62,137 nucleotides of DNA from Deltaproteobacteria bacterium (GTDB lineage: Bacteria; Myxococcota_A; Polyangia; Polyangiales; JADJMO01): NCBI GenBank assembly GCA_022843175.1, contig JALHOE010000026.1, positions 1-62,137 on the forward strand, given 5' to 3'. Each line of letters starts with the position of its first letter. The first letter of the stretch is position 1. A program made the translations under genes and the position numbers. Under the pieces are notes generated by a model. That model did not search any database, had not been told where the DNA came from, and saw only the letters and a list, made by a program, of their open reading frames with translations. Of the stretch, positions 1 to 8,884 are shown piece after piece.

Positions 1-261
1 CCCGACGAGGTCGACGACCCGCCGGCGCCCAAGCCGTCGGTCACCGCGGCGCCCCCGCCGAAGAAGCCCCCCGAGCCGCACCCGCCCAAGGCGCCCAAGG
101 AGCCCACCGAGAAGACCGCCGAACGCGCGGCCGTCGACGCGGTGGCCGCCGGGGCGTGGGAGCCCGCGGCCAAAGCCTACGAGGAATTGGCCAAACAGCA
201 CCCCGAGAATCCGGCCTACAAAGAGGCCGCGCGCATCCTCCGCGCAAAGGCCAAGAAGTAA
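1..261 (+). CDS. C-terminal fragment of a proline/lysine-rich protein
   Basis: The reading frame is open from the first base to a TAA at 259-261, so this is the last 86 codons of a gene that begins outside the window. The first half is a Pro/Lys/Glu-rich low-complexity linker. The last 40 residues (for example GAWEPAAKAYEELAKQHPEN) resemble the tail of a TPR-type helical repeat. In myxobacteria such tails often end Ser/Thr kinases or envelope proteins, but nothing here fixes the function. The start and most of the protein are missing. Confidence 0.7.
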   Translation, partial: PDEVDDPPAPKPSVTAAPPPKKPPEPHPPKAPKEPTEKTAERAAVDAVAAGAWEPAAKAYEELAKQHPENPAYKEAARILRAKAKK

Positions 262-300
262 CTGTAAGGCGGGCGAGTGCTGCGTCGTTGGTGCTAGACC

Positions 301-1002
301 ATGACGATGCAGAAGTTGCTGTTGGCCCTCATCGCGCTCGGCTCGTTCTCCTGCGGCAGGCCGCCGGTGAACCCAACGACGCAGGTCGACATCTCGCTCG
401 CCGAGCCCCGCGTTCGCTACAAGTGGAGCTTCGACCCGGCGCCGCACCTCGGCACGCCGTCGTCGCCATCGCCGATTGAGTCGACGGTCTCGCGCACGCG
501 GCTGCTCGCGGTCCTCGGCGCGTGGGAGGTCTCGCGCGACGAGCATGCCCCGTCGGCGCCGTACGTCATGAAGCTCGAGCGCGCCGACGCGCACCCCGCC
601 CGCCTGCTCGTCGAGCGGCTCGGGTTCACCTCGGTGTCGGCGCGCGCGAAGTGCCGCATCGACGGCACGCGCGACGACGCGAGCTGCGGCGTGATCTTCG
701 GCGCGCGCTCCGAGGACGACTACTTCGTCGCGCGGATCGACGGCAGCGAGATCCGACTCCTGCACGTCGTCGGCGCGGTCGAGACCGAGCTCGGGAAGTC
801 CACCGCGCTCGTCGAGCGCGGGACCTTCCACGACGTGATGGTGTGGACGCGCGGCGGCGACGCGTTCGTCTCGCTCGACGGGGCGATGGCGTTCTCGACC
901 AAGATCCCGGACGTCGGCGTCTCGCGCGTGGGCCTGTGGGCGCGCGGCGACGCCTCGTTCGACGATCTCTCGGCGATGCAGCTCGACCGCCCCGAGTCGT
1001 GA
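301..1002 (+). CDS. Lipoprotein with lectin-like (DUF1080/LamG-like) fold
   Basis: Encodes 233 residues. The N-terminus is a lipoprotein signal with a lipobox ending LGSFSC (Cys about residue 18), so the protein should be exported and lipid-anchored. The remainder (about 45-230) has the character of a concanavalin-like beta-sandwich: alternating hydrophobic strands, GVIFGARSEDDYFVARI, then a strand ending VGLWARGDASFDDL, which is typical of DUF1080/laminin-G-like sugar-binding domains. No catalytic residues could be assigned. The stop overlaps the ATG of the Rieske gene (TGATG at 1000-1004), so the two are translationally coupled. ATG 301 is used; an in-frame ATG two codons later would also preserve the signal peptide. 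Family assignment is by overall resemblance only. Confidence 0.8.
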   Translation: MTMQKLLLALIALGSFSCGRPPVNPTTQVDISLAEPRVRYKWSFDPAPHLGTPSSPSPIESTVSRTRLLAVLGAWEVSRDEHAPSAPYVMKLERADAHPARLLVERLGFTSVSARAKCRIDGTRDDASCGVIFGARSEDDYFVARIDGSEIRLLHVVGAVETELGKSTALVERGTFHDVMVWTRGGDAFVSLDGAMAFSTKIPDVGVSRVGLWARGDASFDDLSAMQLDRPES

Positions 1003-1424
1003 TGCACAGGCGCACGTTCCTCGGCGTCGTCTCGGCTTGCTCCCTCGCGGCGTGCAGCGGCCGGGACAGCAACAAGCCCTCGGGGCCGATCGCCGCGGGC
1101 TCGCTCCGCAACGTGGCCGTCGGTCACTTCGCCTTCGTCCCCGGCCAGCCGCTCGTGCTCGCGCGCGACGAACGCGGCCTCTACGCGATGACGACGATCT
1201 GCACGCACGACGACTGCGACATCCAGGGCAGCGGACGGATCGACGGCGCGGGCCTCAGCTGCGACTGCCATGGGTCGCAGTTCGACCGCAACGGCGCGGT
1301 CCGTCGGGGGCCGGCGGGCGCGGCCCTGGAGCACTACCGCGTCGACCTCGCGGCCGACGGGACCCTGACGATCCAAGCGAGCGCCGTCGTTGGGCCCGAC
1401 GCGCGCACATTGGTGCCGACGTAG
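1002..1424 (+). CDS. Rieske [2Fe-2S] lipoprotein, probably Tat-exported
   Basis: A 140-residue protein. The N-terminus MHRRTFLGVVSACSLAAC has a twin-arginine motif (RRTFL) followed by a lipobox, suggesting folded export and lipid anchoring. The Rieske ligands are complete: C67-T-H69 and C87-D-C89-H90-G-S. C72 and C89 are placed as in cytochrome bc1-type Rieske proteins, where they form a disulfide. The protein should therefore carry a high-potential [2Fe-2S] cluster at the periplasmic face. No cytochrome b, cytochrome c or oxygenase partner is nearby; the only linked gene is the upstream lipoprotein, with overlapping stop and start. It could be an electron donor or acceptor for an unlinked enzyme. 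The domain call is strong; the partner is unknown. Confidence 0.9.
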   Translation: MHRRTFLGVVSACSLAACSGRDSNKPSGPIAAGSLRNVAVGHFAFVPGQPLVLARDERGLYAMTTICTHDDCDIQGSGRIDGAGLSCDCHGSQFDRNGAVRRGPAGAALEHYRVDLAADGTLTIQASAVVGPDARTLVPT

Positions 1425-1507
1425 GACAACGCTCGTTACCTTCTCTTTACGTGGCGCTCGGCCCATACTGACGCTGCGCGTCGTCGCGCGCGGAGGGTGA
1501 GTCGGGG

Positions 1508-4500
1508 ATGCGTGCGTCGGGTCTGCTTCTGCCCGCGGTGGTTGCCGCTTCGGTCGTCGCATGTGGCGGCGACTTCGATACGACGCGCAAGGCGCCGCCG
1601 CGCGGCAGCGTCGGTCGCGAGCTCTATTCGCTCGTCTGCGATCGCGTCGCGGCGCAGGCGCTCCGCGAGGACGTCACGGCGTCCTCGTGGCACGGCATCT
1701 GTCACCCCGACGCCGAGGGGAAGTACTGGGAGAAGGTCCGCGTCGAGAACCTCCCCGCGATCGTCGCGCCCGCGCTCAACGTCGACGGCGACGAGGTCTC
1801 GGTCGCGCAGCAGAACAAGTTCCGCAGCTATCGCATCGCGCGCATCGAGACCCTCGGCAAGCGCCGGGACGAGCTGATCGGCGCGTTCGACGTCGCCTTC
1901 CCCGACGAGCAGATCGCCGTGAAGGACCTCGGCAACCCCGATCCCACCAAGTCGTGCGACGCGCCGATCTCCAAGGAGAGCCAGCGCGCGCGCTTCCTCT
2001 CCGAGGTGTCCGACGCGCTGTCGCGCATGACCGCGCTCTACAACGACAACACCTTCCCGCTGCTCACCGGCGCGCTCGGCCGCATGATGCAGGACATCGA
2101 GAAGGACAAGGGCGTGCAGGACGCCCTCGCTCGGATCGACGCGCGCCAGGGCTATCGGCCCGCGGCGGTGGCGATCGGGGTCGCGCGGCCGGTCCTCTCC
2201 TACCCGCGCCTGGTCGACGTCATTCAGTCGCTGCTCAAGGTGATCGCCAGCGACGCCGACCCGCACGGCGACAAGAAGACGCCCGGCGCCGCGGCGGCCG
2301 AGTTCCAAATGCTGCTGAAGGTGCTCCACGAGGAGCTCCGCACCGCCACGTCCGACCCGCCGCTCGCGCCGCTCACCGTCGCGACCGACGCGTTCCTCTC
2401 GCGCGAGGTGCTCTCGCGTCCGCGGAGCAACCTCGAGGTCTCGCGCTCCATCCTCCTGATGGAGGACCCGAAGTTCGGGACCGGCACCACGATCCCCCGG
2501 TTCATCGCCCGACGCGATCCGCGCGGCATGGCGGTGGTGCCGCTCGACGCGGCGGGCAAGCTCCCCAACCTCTTCGTCGACAGCAAGGCCGACGGCCTGC
2601 CCGACCTCGACGCGCTCGGGCAGTTCGTCACCACCACCGGCAAGGCCGCGCCCACCCCGTTCTTCACGATCGACTCCGAGGTCTTCGCCCGCGACTCGTT
2701 CGGGCGCGCGCTCAAGCCGGGGAGCAGCACCGAGCCCCTCTACGGCTACATCAACACCAGCATCACGTTCGCCGCCTCGCTGTTCAAGGATCTGCGGCCG
2801 CTCCTCGAGCCCGATCCGATGAAGGGCAAGGAGACGCTGATGAAGCTCCTCGCCGGCGTGCCGGTGGTGCTCGGCGCACGCGACACCGAGCCGACGTCGT
2901 CGCGCACCTACCCGCCGGACCCGTCGCGCGTCGACGCGTGGCGCGCGTCGCGCAAGGACCCGCCGCCGAAGAACCTCGGGACGCAGACGGTCGAGCTCAA
3001 ATACAAGAAGTTCGACGCGACGCAGTCGCCGATCGTCGACCTCGTGTACGCGCTCGGCCAAATCATGGCGCGGCAGGAGATGGACGACACGCTCGCCGTC
3101 TTCCGCAAGCTGACCGCCGAGCGCCCCGAGCTCGTCGCGCGCCTCGTCGGGATCGGCCTCCAGCTCAAGGCGATCGCCGACAAGCACCCCGAGGCGAAGA
3201 TCCCCGAGGGCTCCACGCTGTGGGACGAGATGCTCGACACCGTGGCCAAGATGGCCGCGGCGCCCAAGCTCCTCGAGGACCTCCTCAAGGCATTCGGCAA
3301 CGACAAGACGCTGCAGCTCGACAAGGTGTTCGCCGCGTACATCAAGTACAAGGACGAGCTCACCTACGACCGCAACGACCTCAACGGCACGCCGTGGAAC
3401 CTCACCACCGGCGGCAAGATGGGGCTGGTCTCGCCGGTCGACCGCGCCTCGCCGGACACCGGCAAGAACCGGAGCGCGCTCCAGCGCTTCATGCAGCTCC
3501 TCCACGACGCCAACGGCCTGTCTGCGTGCACCAAGGACGGCGCCGTCGCCCACGTGTCGCTGGAGTGGCCGTCGGGCTCGGGGATCAAGATCAACGTCGA
3601 CTACCCGACCAACCCGCTCTCCGGGTTGATGTGCGCCTTCGTCGGCCAGTCGGCGCCCAAGCGGCTCAACCAGTGCGGCGTCCTCCGCTTCGAGAACGTG
3701 GCCACGTTGCTCCTCGACGTCGCCCTCGGGCGCGCCAAGTTCGACGTGCGCGACAAGTGCCTCGACGCGCTGATGAAGTCGCCGCTCTCGGCCATCGTCG
3801 GCGGCGTCGACAAGTTCCTCGAGGACGCGAGCGGCATCAAGGGCTTCAACACCAAGCCCACCGTGGCTGGCGTCGCGCGCATGGTGTTCTTCGACACCGC
3901 GCACGACGGGCTCCCCGGCGACACCACCAACGCCAAGACCAACAAGTTCCTCAACGGCGTGCTCGACCCGGTGCCCTCGATGGTGTGTCCCGTCACGCCG
4001 TTCACCGATCCGACGGACGGCAAGGTCCTCAACCTCCGCAAGTGCACGTCGTTCAGCGACACCATCCGTGGCCGCGACAACAACGACCTCTTCCCGCTCG
4101 AGCTGATGAACTTCGTCGAGTCCGTCGGGCCCCTCGCCGCCGCCTTCGCCGACAACAACCAGCCGCTCCTCTTCGTCGAGCTGTTCGACACGATGCACCG
4201 GCACTGGGGCTCGGCCAAGCAGTCGAAGACCGAGTGCGATCCCTCGCTGCCCAAGACCAACGCGCGGTGGTGCTCGCAGGACGGCGCGGTCAGCTACGAG
4301 GCGCTCCTCGCCGAGATGCTCGAGACCGACCTCTTCCCCACCCTCTACGAGGTGGTGCGGGCGCTCCAGACGATCAAGGTGCAGCACTGCGACACCTTCA
4401 CCGGCGCCTCGTGCACCAAGGCGCACGAGATCGACGGCATCACCGCGATGGCCGAGGCGGTGCGGGTGCTCATCGATCCCGCGCGCAGCGCCGGGCTCCT

Positions 4501-5461
4501 CGACCGTCGCGGGAACAAGACCGCCGTTCGCAACGACGGCACCACCAACCCGCAGGTCACGCCGGTGTACCTCTTCGTCGACGCCCTCAAGGCGATCGAC
4601 AAGGCCTTCGCTCCCCAGCCGGAGCGCCTGAAGCCGTGGCGCGAAGCGCGCTCCGAGCTGGTCGATCAGCTGCTCGCGGTCGACGGCGCCAAGGCCGACG
4701 CGCGGTTCCGCAACGCGGCGATCTCGAAGATCCTCCCCCGCCTGCTCGACATCACCCGCGCCCAGATCGCGGCCCACTGCCCCGACCCGAAGAAGGAGTG
4801 CACCTGGGCGAGCAAGGGGCTCGCCGAGCGGCTCACCAACACGCTGTCGGGGCCCACGACGGCGAGCGCGGTCGACCTCCTCGACGCGCTCCGCAAGGAC
4901 GATCCCGCCCGCATCGAGATTCAGAAGCTCGTCGGCTATCTGCTCGACGGCGCCTCGGACAACGACGCGCAGACGACCACGCTGATGGCGGCGGTCGACC
5001 TGCTCCAGGTCCTCGACGACGACGTGAACCTCGAGCCGCTCTACCGCGTCGTGGCCAACGCCTCGTCGAACGCGGTGGTGGACCAGGACCAAAAGGTCGT
5101 CCTCCGGGGCCTCATCGACGCGGGCGTCGAGTCGCTCGCGCGGGTCTTCGCCAAGGCCCACGACCCGGGCGGCAAGCAGATCTGCGCCAAGGAGATCGAT
5201 CCCAACCGCACCATCGATTTCGTGTTGAAGCGGCTGCTCCTGCCGTACGGCAAGGAGGGCAAGGACCTGCGCACGCCCCTCGAGACCATCATGAGCGTCA
5301 CCGGCGACGTCAACCGCGCGGACCCGACGTCGAACGCGAAGCTCGCGGGCCCGGACTACAAGAACATCGCGAAGGAGATCGCCGAGTTCTGCTTGCATCC
5401 GGAGCGCGGTTTGGTGCAGGTGTATGAGGTGATTCGTCAGGCCACCGCGAACAAGCAATGA
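1508..5461 (+). CDS. Very large lipoprotein of unknown function (1317 aa)
   Basis: The ATG at 1508 opens a 1317-residue protein with a lipoprotein signal, MRASGLLLPAVVAASVVACG (lipobox VVAC). The rest looks soluble and helical, with many Leu/Ala/Asp/Lys-rich segments, scattered Cys pairs and no obvious transmembrane segment after the signal. I do not recognise a catalytic motif or named domain. Its TGA overlaps the ATG of the next gene, a FadL-type outer-membrane protein (ATGA at 5458-5461), which strongly suggests a two-gene operon and possibly a shared role at the outer membrane. About 80 bp separate it from the Rieske gene, enough for its own promoter. Confidence 0.85.
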   Translation: MRASGLLLPAVVAASVVACGGDFDTTRKAPPRGSVGRELYSLVCDRVAAQALREDVTASSWHGICHPDAEGKYWEKVRVENLPAIVAPALNVDGDEVSVAQQNKFRSYRIARIETLGKRRDELIGAFDVAFPDEQIAVKDLGNPDPTKSCDAPISKESQRARFLSEVSDALSRMTALYNDNTFPLLTGALGRMMQDIEKDKGVQDALARIDARQGYRPAAVAIGVARPVLSYPRLVDVIQSLLKVIASDADPHGDKKTPGAAAAEFQMLLKVLHEELRTATSDPPLAPLTVATDAFLSREVLSRPRSNLEVSRSILLMEDPKFGTGTTIPRFIARRDPRGMAVVPLDAAGKLPNLFVDSKADGLPDLDALGQFVTTTGKAAPTPFFTIDSEVFARDSFGRALKPGSSTEPLYGYINTSITFAASLFKDLRPLLEPDPMKGKETLMKLLAGVPVVLGARDTEPTSSRTYPPDPSRVDAWRASRKDPPPKNLGTQTVELKYKKFDATQSPIVDLVYALGQIMARQEMDDTLAVFRKLTAERPELVARLVGIGLQLKAIADKHPEAKIPEGSTLWDEMLDTVAKMAAAPKLLEDLLKAFGNDKTLQLDKVFAAYIKYKDELTYDRNDLNGTPWNLTTGGKMGLVSPVDRASPDTGKNRSALQRFMQLLHDANGLSACTKDGAVAHVSLEWPSGSGIKINVDYPTNPLSGLMCAFVGQSAPKRLNQCGVLRFENVATLLLDVALGRAKFDVRDKCLDALMKSPLSAIVGGVDKFLEDASGIKGFNTKPTVAGVARMVFFDTAHDGLPGDTTNAKTNKFLNGVLDPVPSMVCPVTPFTDPTDGKVLNLRKCTSFSDTIRGRDNNDLFPLELMNFVESVGPLAAAFADNNQPLLFVELFDTMHRHWGSAKQSKTECDPSLPKTNARWCSQDGAVSYEALLAEMLETDLFPTLYEVVRALQTIKVQHCDTFTGASCTKAHEIDGITAMAEAVRVLIDPARSAGLLDRRGNKTAVRNDGTTNPQVTPVYLFVDALKAIDKAFAPQPERLKPWREARSELVDQLLAVDGAKADARFRNAAISKILPRLLDITRAQIAAHCPDPKKECTWASKGLAERLTNTLSGPTTASAVDLLDALRKDDPARIEIQKLVGYLLDGASDNDAQTTTLMAAVDLLQVLDDDVNLEPLYRVVANASSNAVVDQDQKVVLRGLIDAGVESLARVFAKAHDPGGKQICAKEIDPNRTIDFVLKRLLLPYGKEGKDLRTPLETIMSVTGDVNRADPTSNAKLAGPDYKNIAKEIAEFCLHPERGLVQVYEVIRQATANKQ

Positions 5462-6915
5462 ACGGCAGGGGGAAGAACCGCGCGCTCGTGCGCGCGGCTG
5501 GCGTTCTGTGCGGTCTGCTCACGGCCTCCGCGGCCGAGGGCGCTGGCCTCTACTTCTCCGATCGCGGCGTGCGGCCGATGGGGCGCGCGGGCGCCTACGT
5601 CGCCGGCGTCGACGATCTGCACGGGATCTGGTTCAACCCGGCGGGCATCGCCGACGCGGGCAACGCGGCGCTCGTCGACTTCGCCTGGCTGCGCTTCTCC
5701 AACACGTACACGCGGCGCCTGCAGGTGGTGGACGCCGACGGCGTCATCCGCAACACCGACTCGCCCGAGGTGCGCGGCAGCTCGTCGTTCCTGCCGCTGC
5801 CCACCTTCGCGGCGTCGATGGTCCTCGACAAGGACAAGCGATGGACGGCGGCGGTCGGGTTCATCGCGCCCTACGTCGCGCTCGCGAGCTACGCCGAGCG
5901 CACCGACAACGGGCAACTCTCGCCGGCGCGCTACACCCTCGGCTCGTTCGACGGCTCGGCGCTCGGCATCCCCGGCGGCTGGCTCGCGTGGAAGCCGCGC
6001 GACAACCTCCGCCTCGGCGTCGGCACCTTCGCCCTCATCGGCTACTTCCAGTCGACCATCACCTTCAGCGTCAGCCCGCAGGACCGCCTCCTCGGCGCGC
6101 CCGAGCAGCCGGAGTGGGACGCGCAGAGCCAGATGCGGGTCGGGCCGATGTTCGCGCCCACCGCCAACGGCGGCGCGATCTGGGACCCCGATCCGCACGT
6201 CCGCTTCGGGATCAGCGGCCAGCTGCCGATGGTCATCTCCTCGCCGGCCACGATCAAGGTGCGCCTGCCCACCAGCGTCGCGCTCGACGGCGCGTCGGTG
6301 CGCGGCGAGAAGGCGCACGTCCGCTTCGTCCTCCCCGGCATTCTCCGCCTCGGCGTCGAGTTTCGACCGCTCGCCAGCGACAAACAGAAGAACGCCGACA
6401 GCGATCTGCGCGTCGAGCTCGCCTGGGTGCACGAGTTCTGGTCGCAGCACCGTTCGATCGACGCCCAGCCCGACGGCATCTTCCTCGAGAACATCACCGG
6501 CGCGCCCAAATCGGTGCCGATGCCGAAGATCGAGATCCCGCGCAACTTCGTCGACTCCGACTCGTTCCGCATCGGCGGCGAGTGGATCTTCCTCGCCGGC
6601 GGCTACCGCATGGCGCTGCGCACCGGCCTCTCCTACGAGACGAGCGCGGTGCCCCGCTCGCACATGTCGCTCTCGTCGCTCGACTTCAACAAGACGACGA
6701 TCTCCCTCGGCGGCGGCCTCTTCATCGGCAAGCGGTGGCGGTTCGACGCGGTGCTCGCCCACACCTTCGCGCAGGACGTCGTCACGTCCCCCGAGGAGGC
6801 GAGGATCGGCCGCATCAACCCGCTCAAGGGCAACGCCCCGCTCGAGCCGGTCAACGGCGGCAAGTACACGGCGACGGCCGACCTCATCGGCGTCGGCCTC
6901 AACTACCTGTATTGA
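5458..6915 (+). CDS. FadL/OmpP1/TodX-family outer-membrane transport protein
   Basis: A 485-residue protein with a signal peptide ending near SAAEGA (about residue 30). The mature start GLYFSDRGVRPMGRAGAYVA and the following GIWFNPAG motif are hallmarks of FadL/OmpP1/TodX proteins, 14-stranded barrels that let long-chain fatty acids and other hydrophobic compounds cross the outer membrane. Later segments alternate aromatic and polar residues as in beta-strands, and the protein ends LIGVGLNYLY with a terminal aromatic typical of barrels. Translation is coupled to the giant lipoprotein upstream. The substrate cannot be read from sequence. The 3' end lies seven bases from the stop of the convergent VIT/VWA gene. 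Confidence 0.85.
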   Translation: MNGRGKNRALVRAAGVLCGLLTASAAEGAGLYFSDRGVRPMGRAGAYVAGVDDLHGIWFNPAGIADAGNAALVDFAWLRFSNTYTRRLQVVDADGVIRNTDSPEVRGSSSFLPLPTFAASMVLDKDKRWTAAVGFIAPYVALASYAERTDNGQLSPARYTLGSFDGSALGIPGGWLAWKPRDNLRLGVGTFALIGYFQSTITFSVSPQDRLLGAPEQPEWDAQSQMRVGPMFAPTANGGAIWDPDPHVRFGISGQLPMVISSPATIKVRLPTSVALDGASVRGEKAHVRFVLPGILRLGVEFRPLASDKQKNADSDLRVELAWVHEFWSQHRSIDAQPDGIFLENITGAPKSVPMPKIEIPRNFVDSDSFRIGGEWIFLAGGYRMALRTGLSYETSAVPRSHMSLSSLDFNKTTISLGGGLFIGKRWRFDAVLAHTFAQDVVTSPEEARIGRINPLKGNAPLEPVNGGKYTATADLIGVGLNYLY

Positions 6916-6922
6916 GGCGCGC

Positions 6923-8845
6923 TCAGATCGTGACGTCCCAGCTCGCCCACGCCTGGTTGAACACCGCGGGGAGCTCGAGGTCGTAGACGCCCTCGGTCAC
7001 GCACGCGTTGTTCACGTCGACCGCCACGATCTCGGTCCACGTCGTCTCCAGGCGCACGCGCACCTCCTTCACGCCGCACGTCTTCGCGACCGCTGCGAGC
7101 TTCTCGCGGAGCACCTTCATGCGGTCGGGCCCGACGCCGCCGAGGCCGATGCCCGTGCCGAAGCCCCCGCCGCCCGAGCCGATGCCGGACATGCCGAGCC
7201 CGCCCGCGCCCCACTCGAGCCCCTCGGTCGACGGGCGGACGCCGGGCTCGATCGCGAGGTAGCTGGTCATCGGCGATACCGCGCCGCCCTTGAACGCGAG
7301 CGTCGCGATCTCCGGGTCCTTGAGCTCGTGCAGCAGCGACGAGCCCATCACCAGCCCCGACCACAGCTTCTCCTCGCCGGCGGAGGTCGCGAGCACGGTG
7401 GAGATCGGCGTCGACCACAGCTCGCCCTTCACCTCGATCGACGGCGTGGGGAACGCGTTGAGCCGCGTCTCCTCGAAGCCCTCGCCCTCGGCGAGCGTGT
7501 CGGGGATCTCGACGCCGGTGAGGCCGACGCCGGAGACCGAGAGGCGATCGATCCGCAGCGGGCGCGCCCACTCCTCGTAGGCCAGCTGGTTCTGCTTCGG
7601 ATCGGTGCCCGCCGACGCGCGCCAGAGCACGCCCCCGGTCGCGCGCGCGACCGCGGCCCACGGATCGTAGTCGTCGCGGCTGACCGCGGGCGCGCCGCCG
7701 TGGATCGTCGCGAGATGCACCACCGCCTTGGTCGCGTCGAGGCCCTTGATGCTCTTCGGCAACAGGGTCGAGCGGGTGGCGAGATCGGTGATGGCGACGA
7801 TTCGTCGCGGCGCGCCGGCGGGCGCGGTGAGGATGCGCTTGCCGGCTTCGGCGAGCGCGACGTCGAGATCGCTGCCGTTGTGCGGGGTGATCGTCTTGAG
7901 ATCGGAGAGCGCGGTCGCGACCGACACGAACGAGGTCTCGAGCGCGCGCACCTTGCGATCGAAGACCAGGATCTGCACCTTCGCGTCGGGGAGGTGCGCG
8001 AGGTACGCGCGCGTCGCGGCGAGCTCCGCCGCGCGCTCGGCGTCACCGAGCGACCGCGAGCCGTCGAGGACCACCACCACGTAGGCGCCCTTCGGCGCCT
8101 GCGAGAGCTTGGGCGCGATCTCGATCGCCGCGTGCACGAGCGCGCGGCCCTTGGCGAAGCCGACCGACGCGTACCGCCCGCCGAGCTTCGGCGGATCGGT
8201 CGGCGCGATGGCCGCGGTGAGCTGCCCGAACAGGCGGCGCGTGTCGCCGGCCGCGACCGCCTTGCCGTCGACGCTCAGCGTGTCGCCGGCGTTCGCGGGA
8301 CGGAACGTGATCGTGGGGGCGAGGGCGTCGGTGCCCATGCGCGGCAGCTCGATCACGTGCTGGCCCTTCTCCCACCGGGTCGGCATGTCGAGCGTGATCT
8401 CCACGGTCTTCTGCGACTTCGGCGCGACGGGGAAGACCTGCAGCGCGAGGTGGCCCTGCGAGCGCCACGAGAGCAGCGCGGGATCCTTCGGGTAGTAGCC
8501 GCCGATGCCGGTCAGCTCGCGGTACTTCTTCGCGGCGACCTCGGCGTCGAGGAGCTCGGCGACGAACCAGATCGGTTTGCTCGCGTCCCCGCCGAGCGAT
8601 CGGAGGCCCGTGGCGACCGCGCCCTCCGGCAGGTTCGTCATGTGCAGCATCGCCTGGTCGTGCTTGCCGAAGCGATTCTCGAACACGCGCGTGACGACCA
8701 GCTTCGCGTGGCCCCGATCGAGACGGACCTCGATGGTGTGGCCGCGGTCGTACATCTCGGTGGCCTTGGTCCCCGAGAGCGTGTCGGCGCGCCCGCGCGT
8801 CGACACGAGCATCAACGCCAACAGCGCGAGGGTTCCGGTTCGCAT
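6923..8845 (-). CDS. Exported VIT and von Willebrand A domain protein
   Basis: Encodes 640 residues from the ATG at 8845; a GTG at 8860 would add five residues, but the ATG gives a cleaner signal peptide (MRTGTLALLALMLVSTRGRA). Residues about 25-170 match a VIT (inter-alpha-trypsin inhibitor) domain, including ENRFGKHDQAMLHMTNLPEG and the AKKYRELTG stretch. A VWA domain follows with the metal-dependent adhesion-site motif DGSRS at D261-S265. The C-terminal part has a Gly-rich loop (about residues 555-580) before a small beta-rich end. VIT/VWA proteins bind ligands or partner proteins through the metal site; the partner here is unknown. The gene appears monocistronic. Confidence 0.85.
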   Translation of the reverse strand: MRTGTLALLALMLVSTRGRADTLSGTKATEMYDRGHTIEVRLDRGHAKLVVTRVFENRFGKHDQAMLHMTNLPEGAVATGLRSLGGDASKPIWFVAELLDAEVAAKKYRELTGIGGYYPKDPALLSWRSQGHLALQVFPVAPKSQKTVEITLDMPTRWEKGQHVIELPRMGTDALAPTITFRPANAGDTLSVDGKAVAAGDTRRLFGQLTAAIAPTDPPKLGGRYASVGFAKGRALVHAAIEIAPKLSQAPKGAYVVVVLDGSRSLGDAERAAELAATRAYLAHLPDAKVQILVFDRKVRALETSFVSVATALSDLKTITPHNGSDLDVALAEAGKRILTAPAGAPRRIVAITDLATRSTLLPKSIKGLDATKAVVHLATIHGGAPAVSRDDYDPWAAVARATGGVLWRASAGTDPKQNQLAYEEWARPLRIDRLSVSGVGLTGVEIPDTLAEGEGFEETRLNAFPTPSIEVKGELWSTPISTVLATSAGEEKLWSGLVMGSSLLHELKDPEIATLAFKGGAVSPMTSYLAIEPGVRPSTEGLEWGAGGLGMSGIGSGGGGFGTGIGLGGVGPDRMKVLREKLAAVAKTCGVKEVRVRLETTWTEIVAVDVNNACVTEGVYDLELPAVFNQAWASWDVTI

Positions 8846-8884
8846 GAGCGCCTCGACCACGGCGCGCCCGACAAGTTCCCGGGC

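Noticed and set aside
1436-5458. 1340-codon minus-strand ORF opposite the giant lipoprotein
   Set aside because: Composition (Arg/Leu/Val/Glu-rich, low complexity) is typical of the antisense of a GC-rich gene; the plus-strand frame has a lipobox and gene-like coupling.
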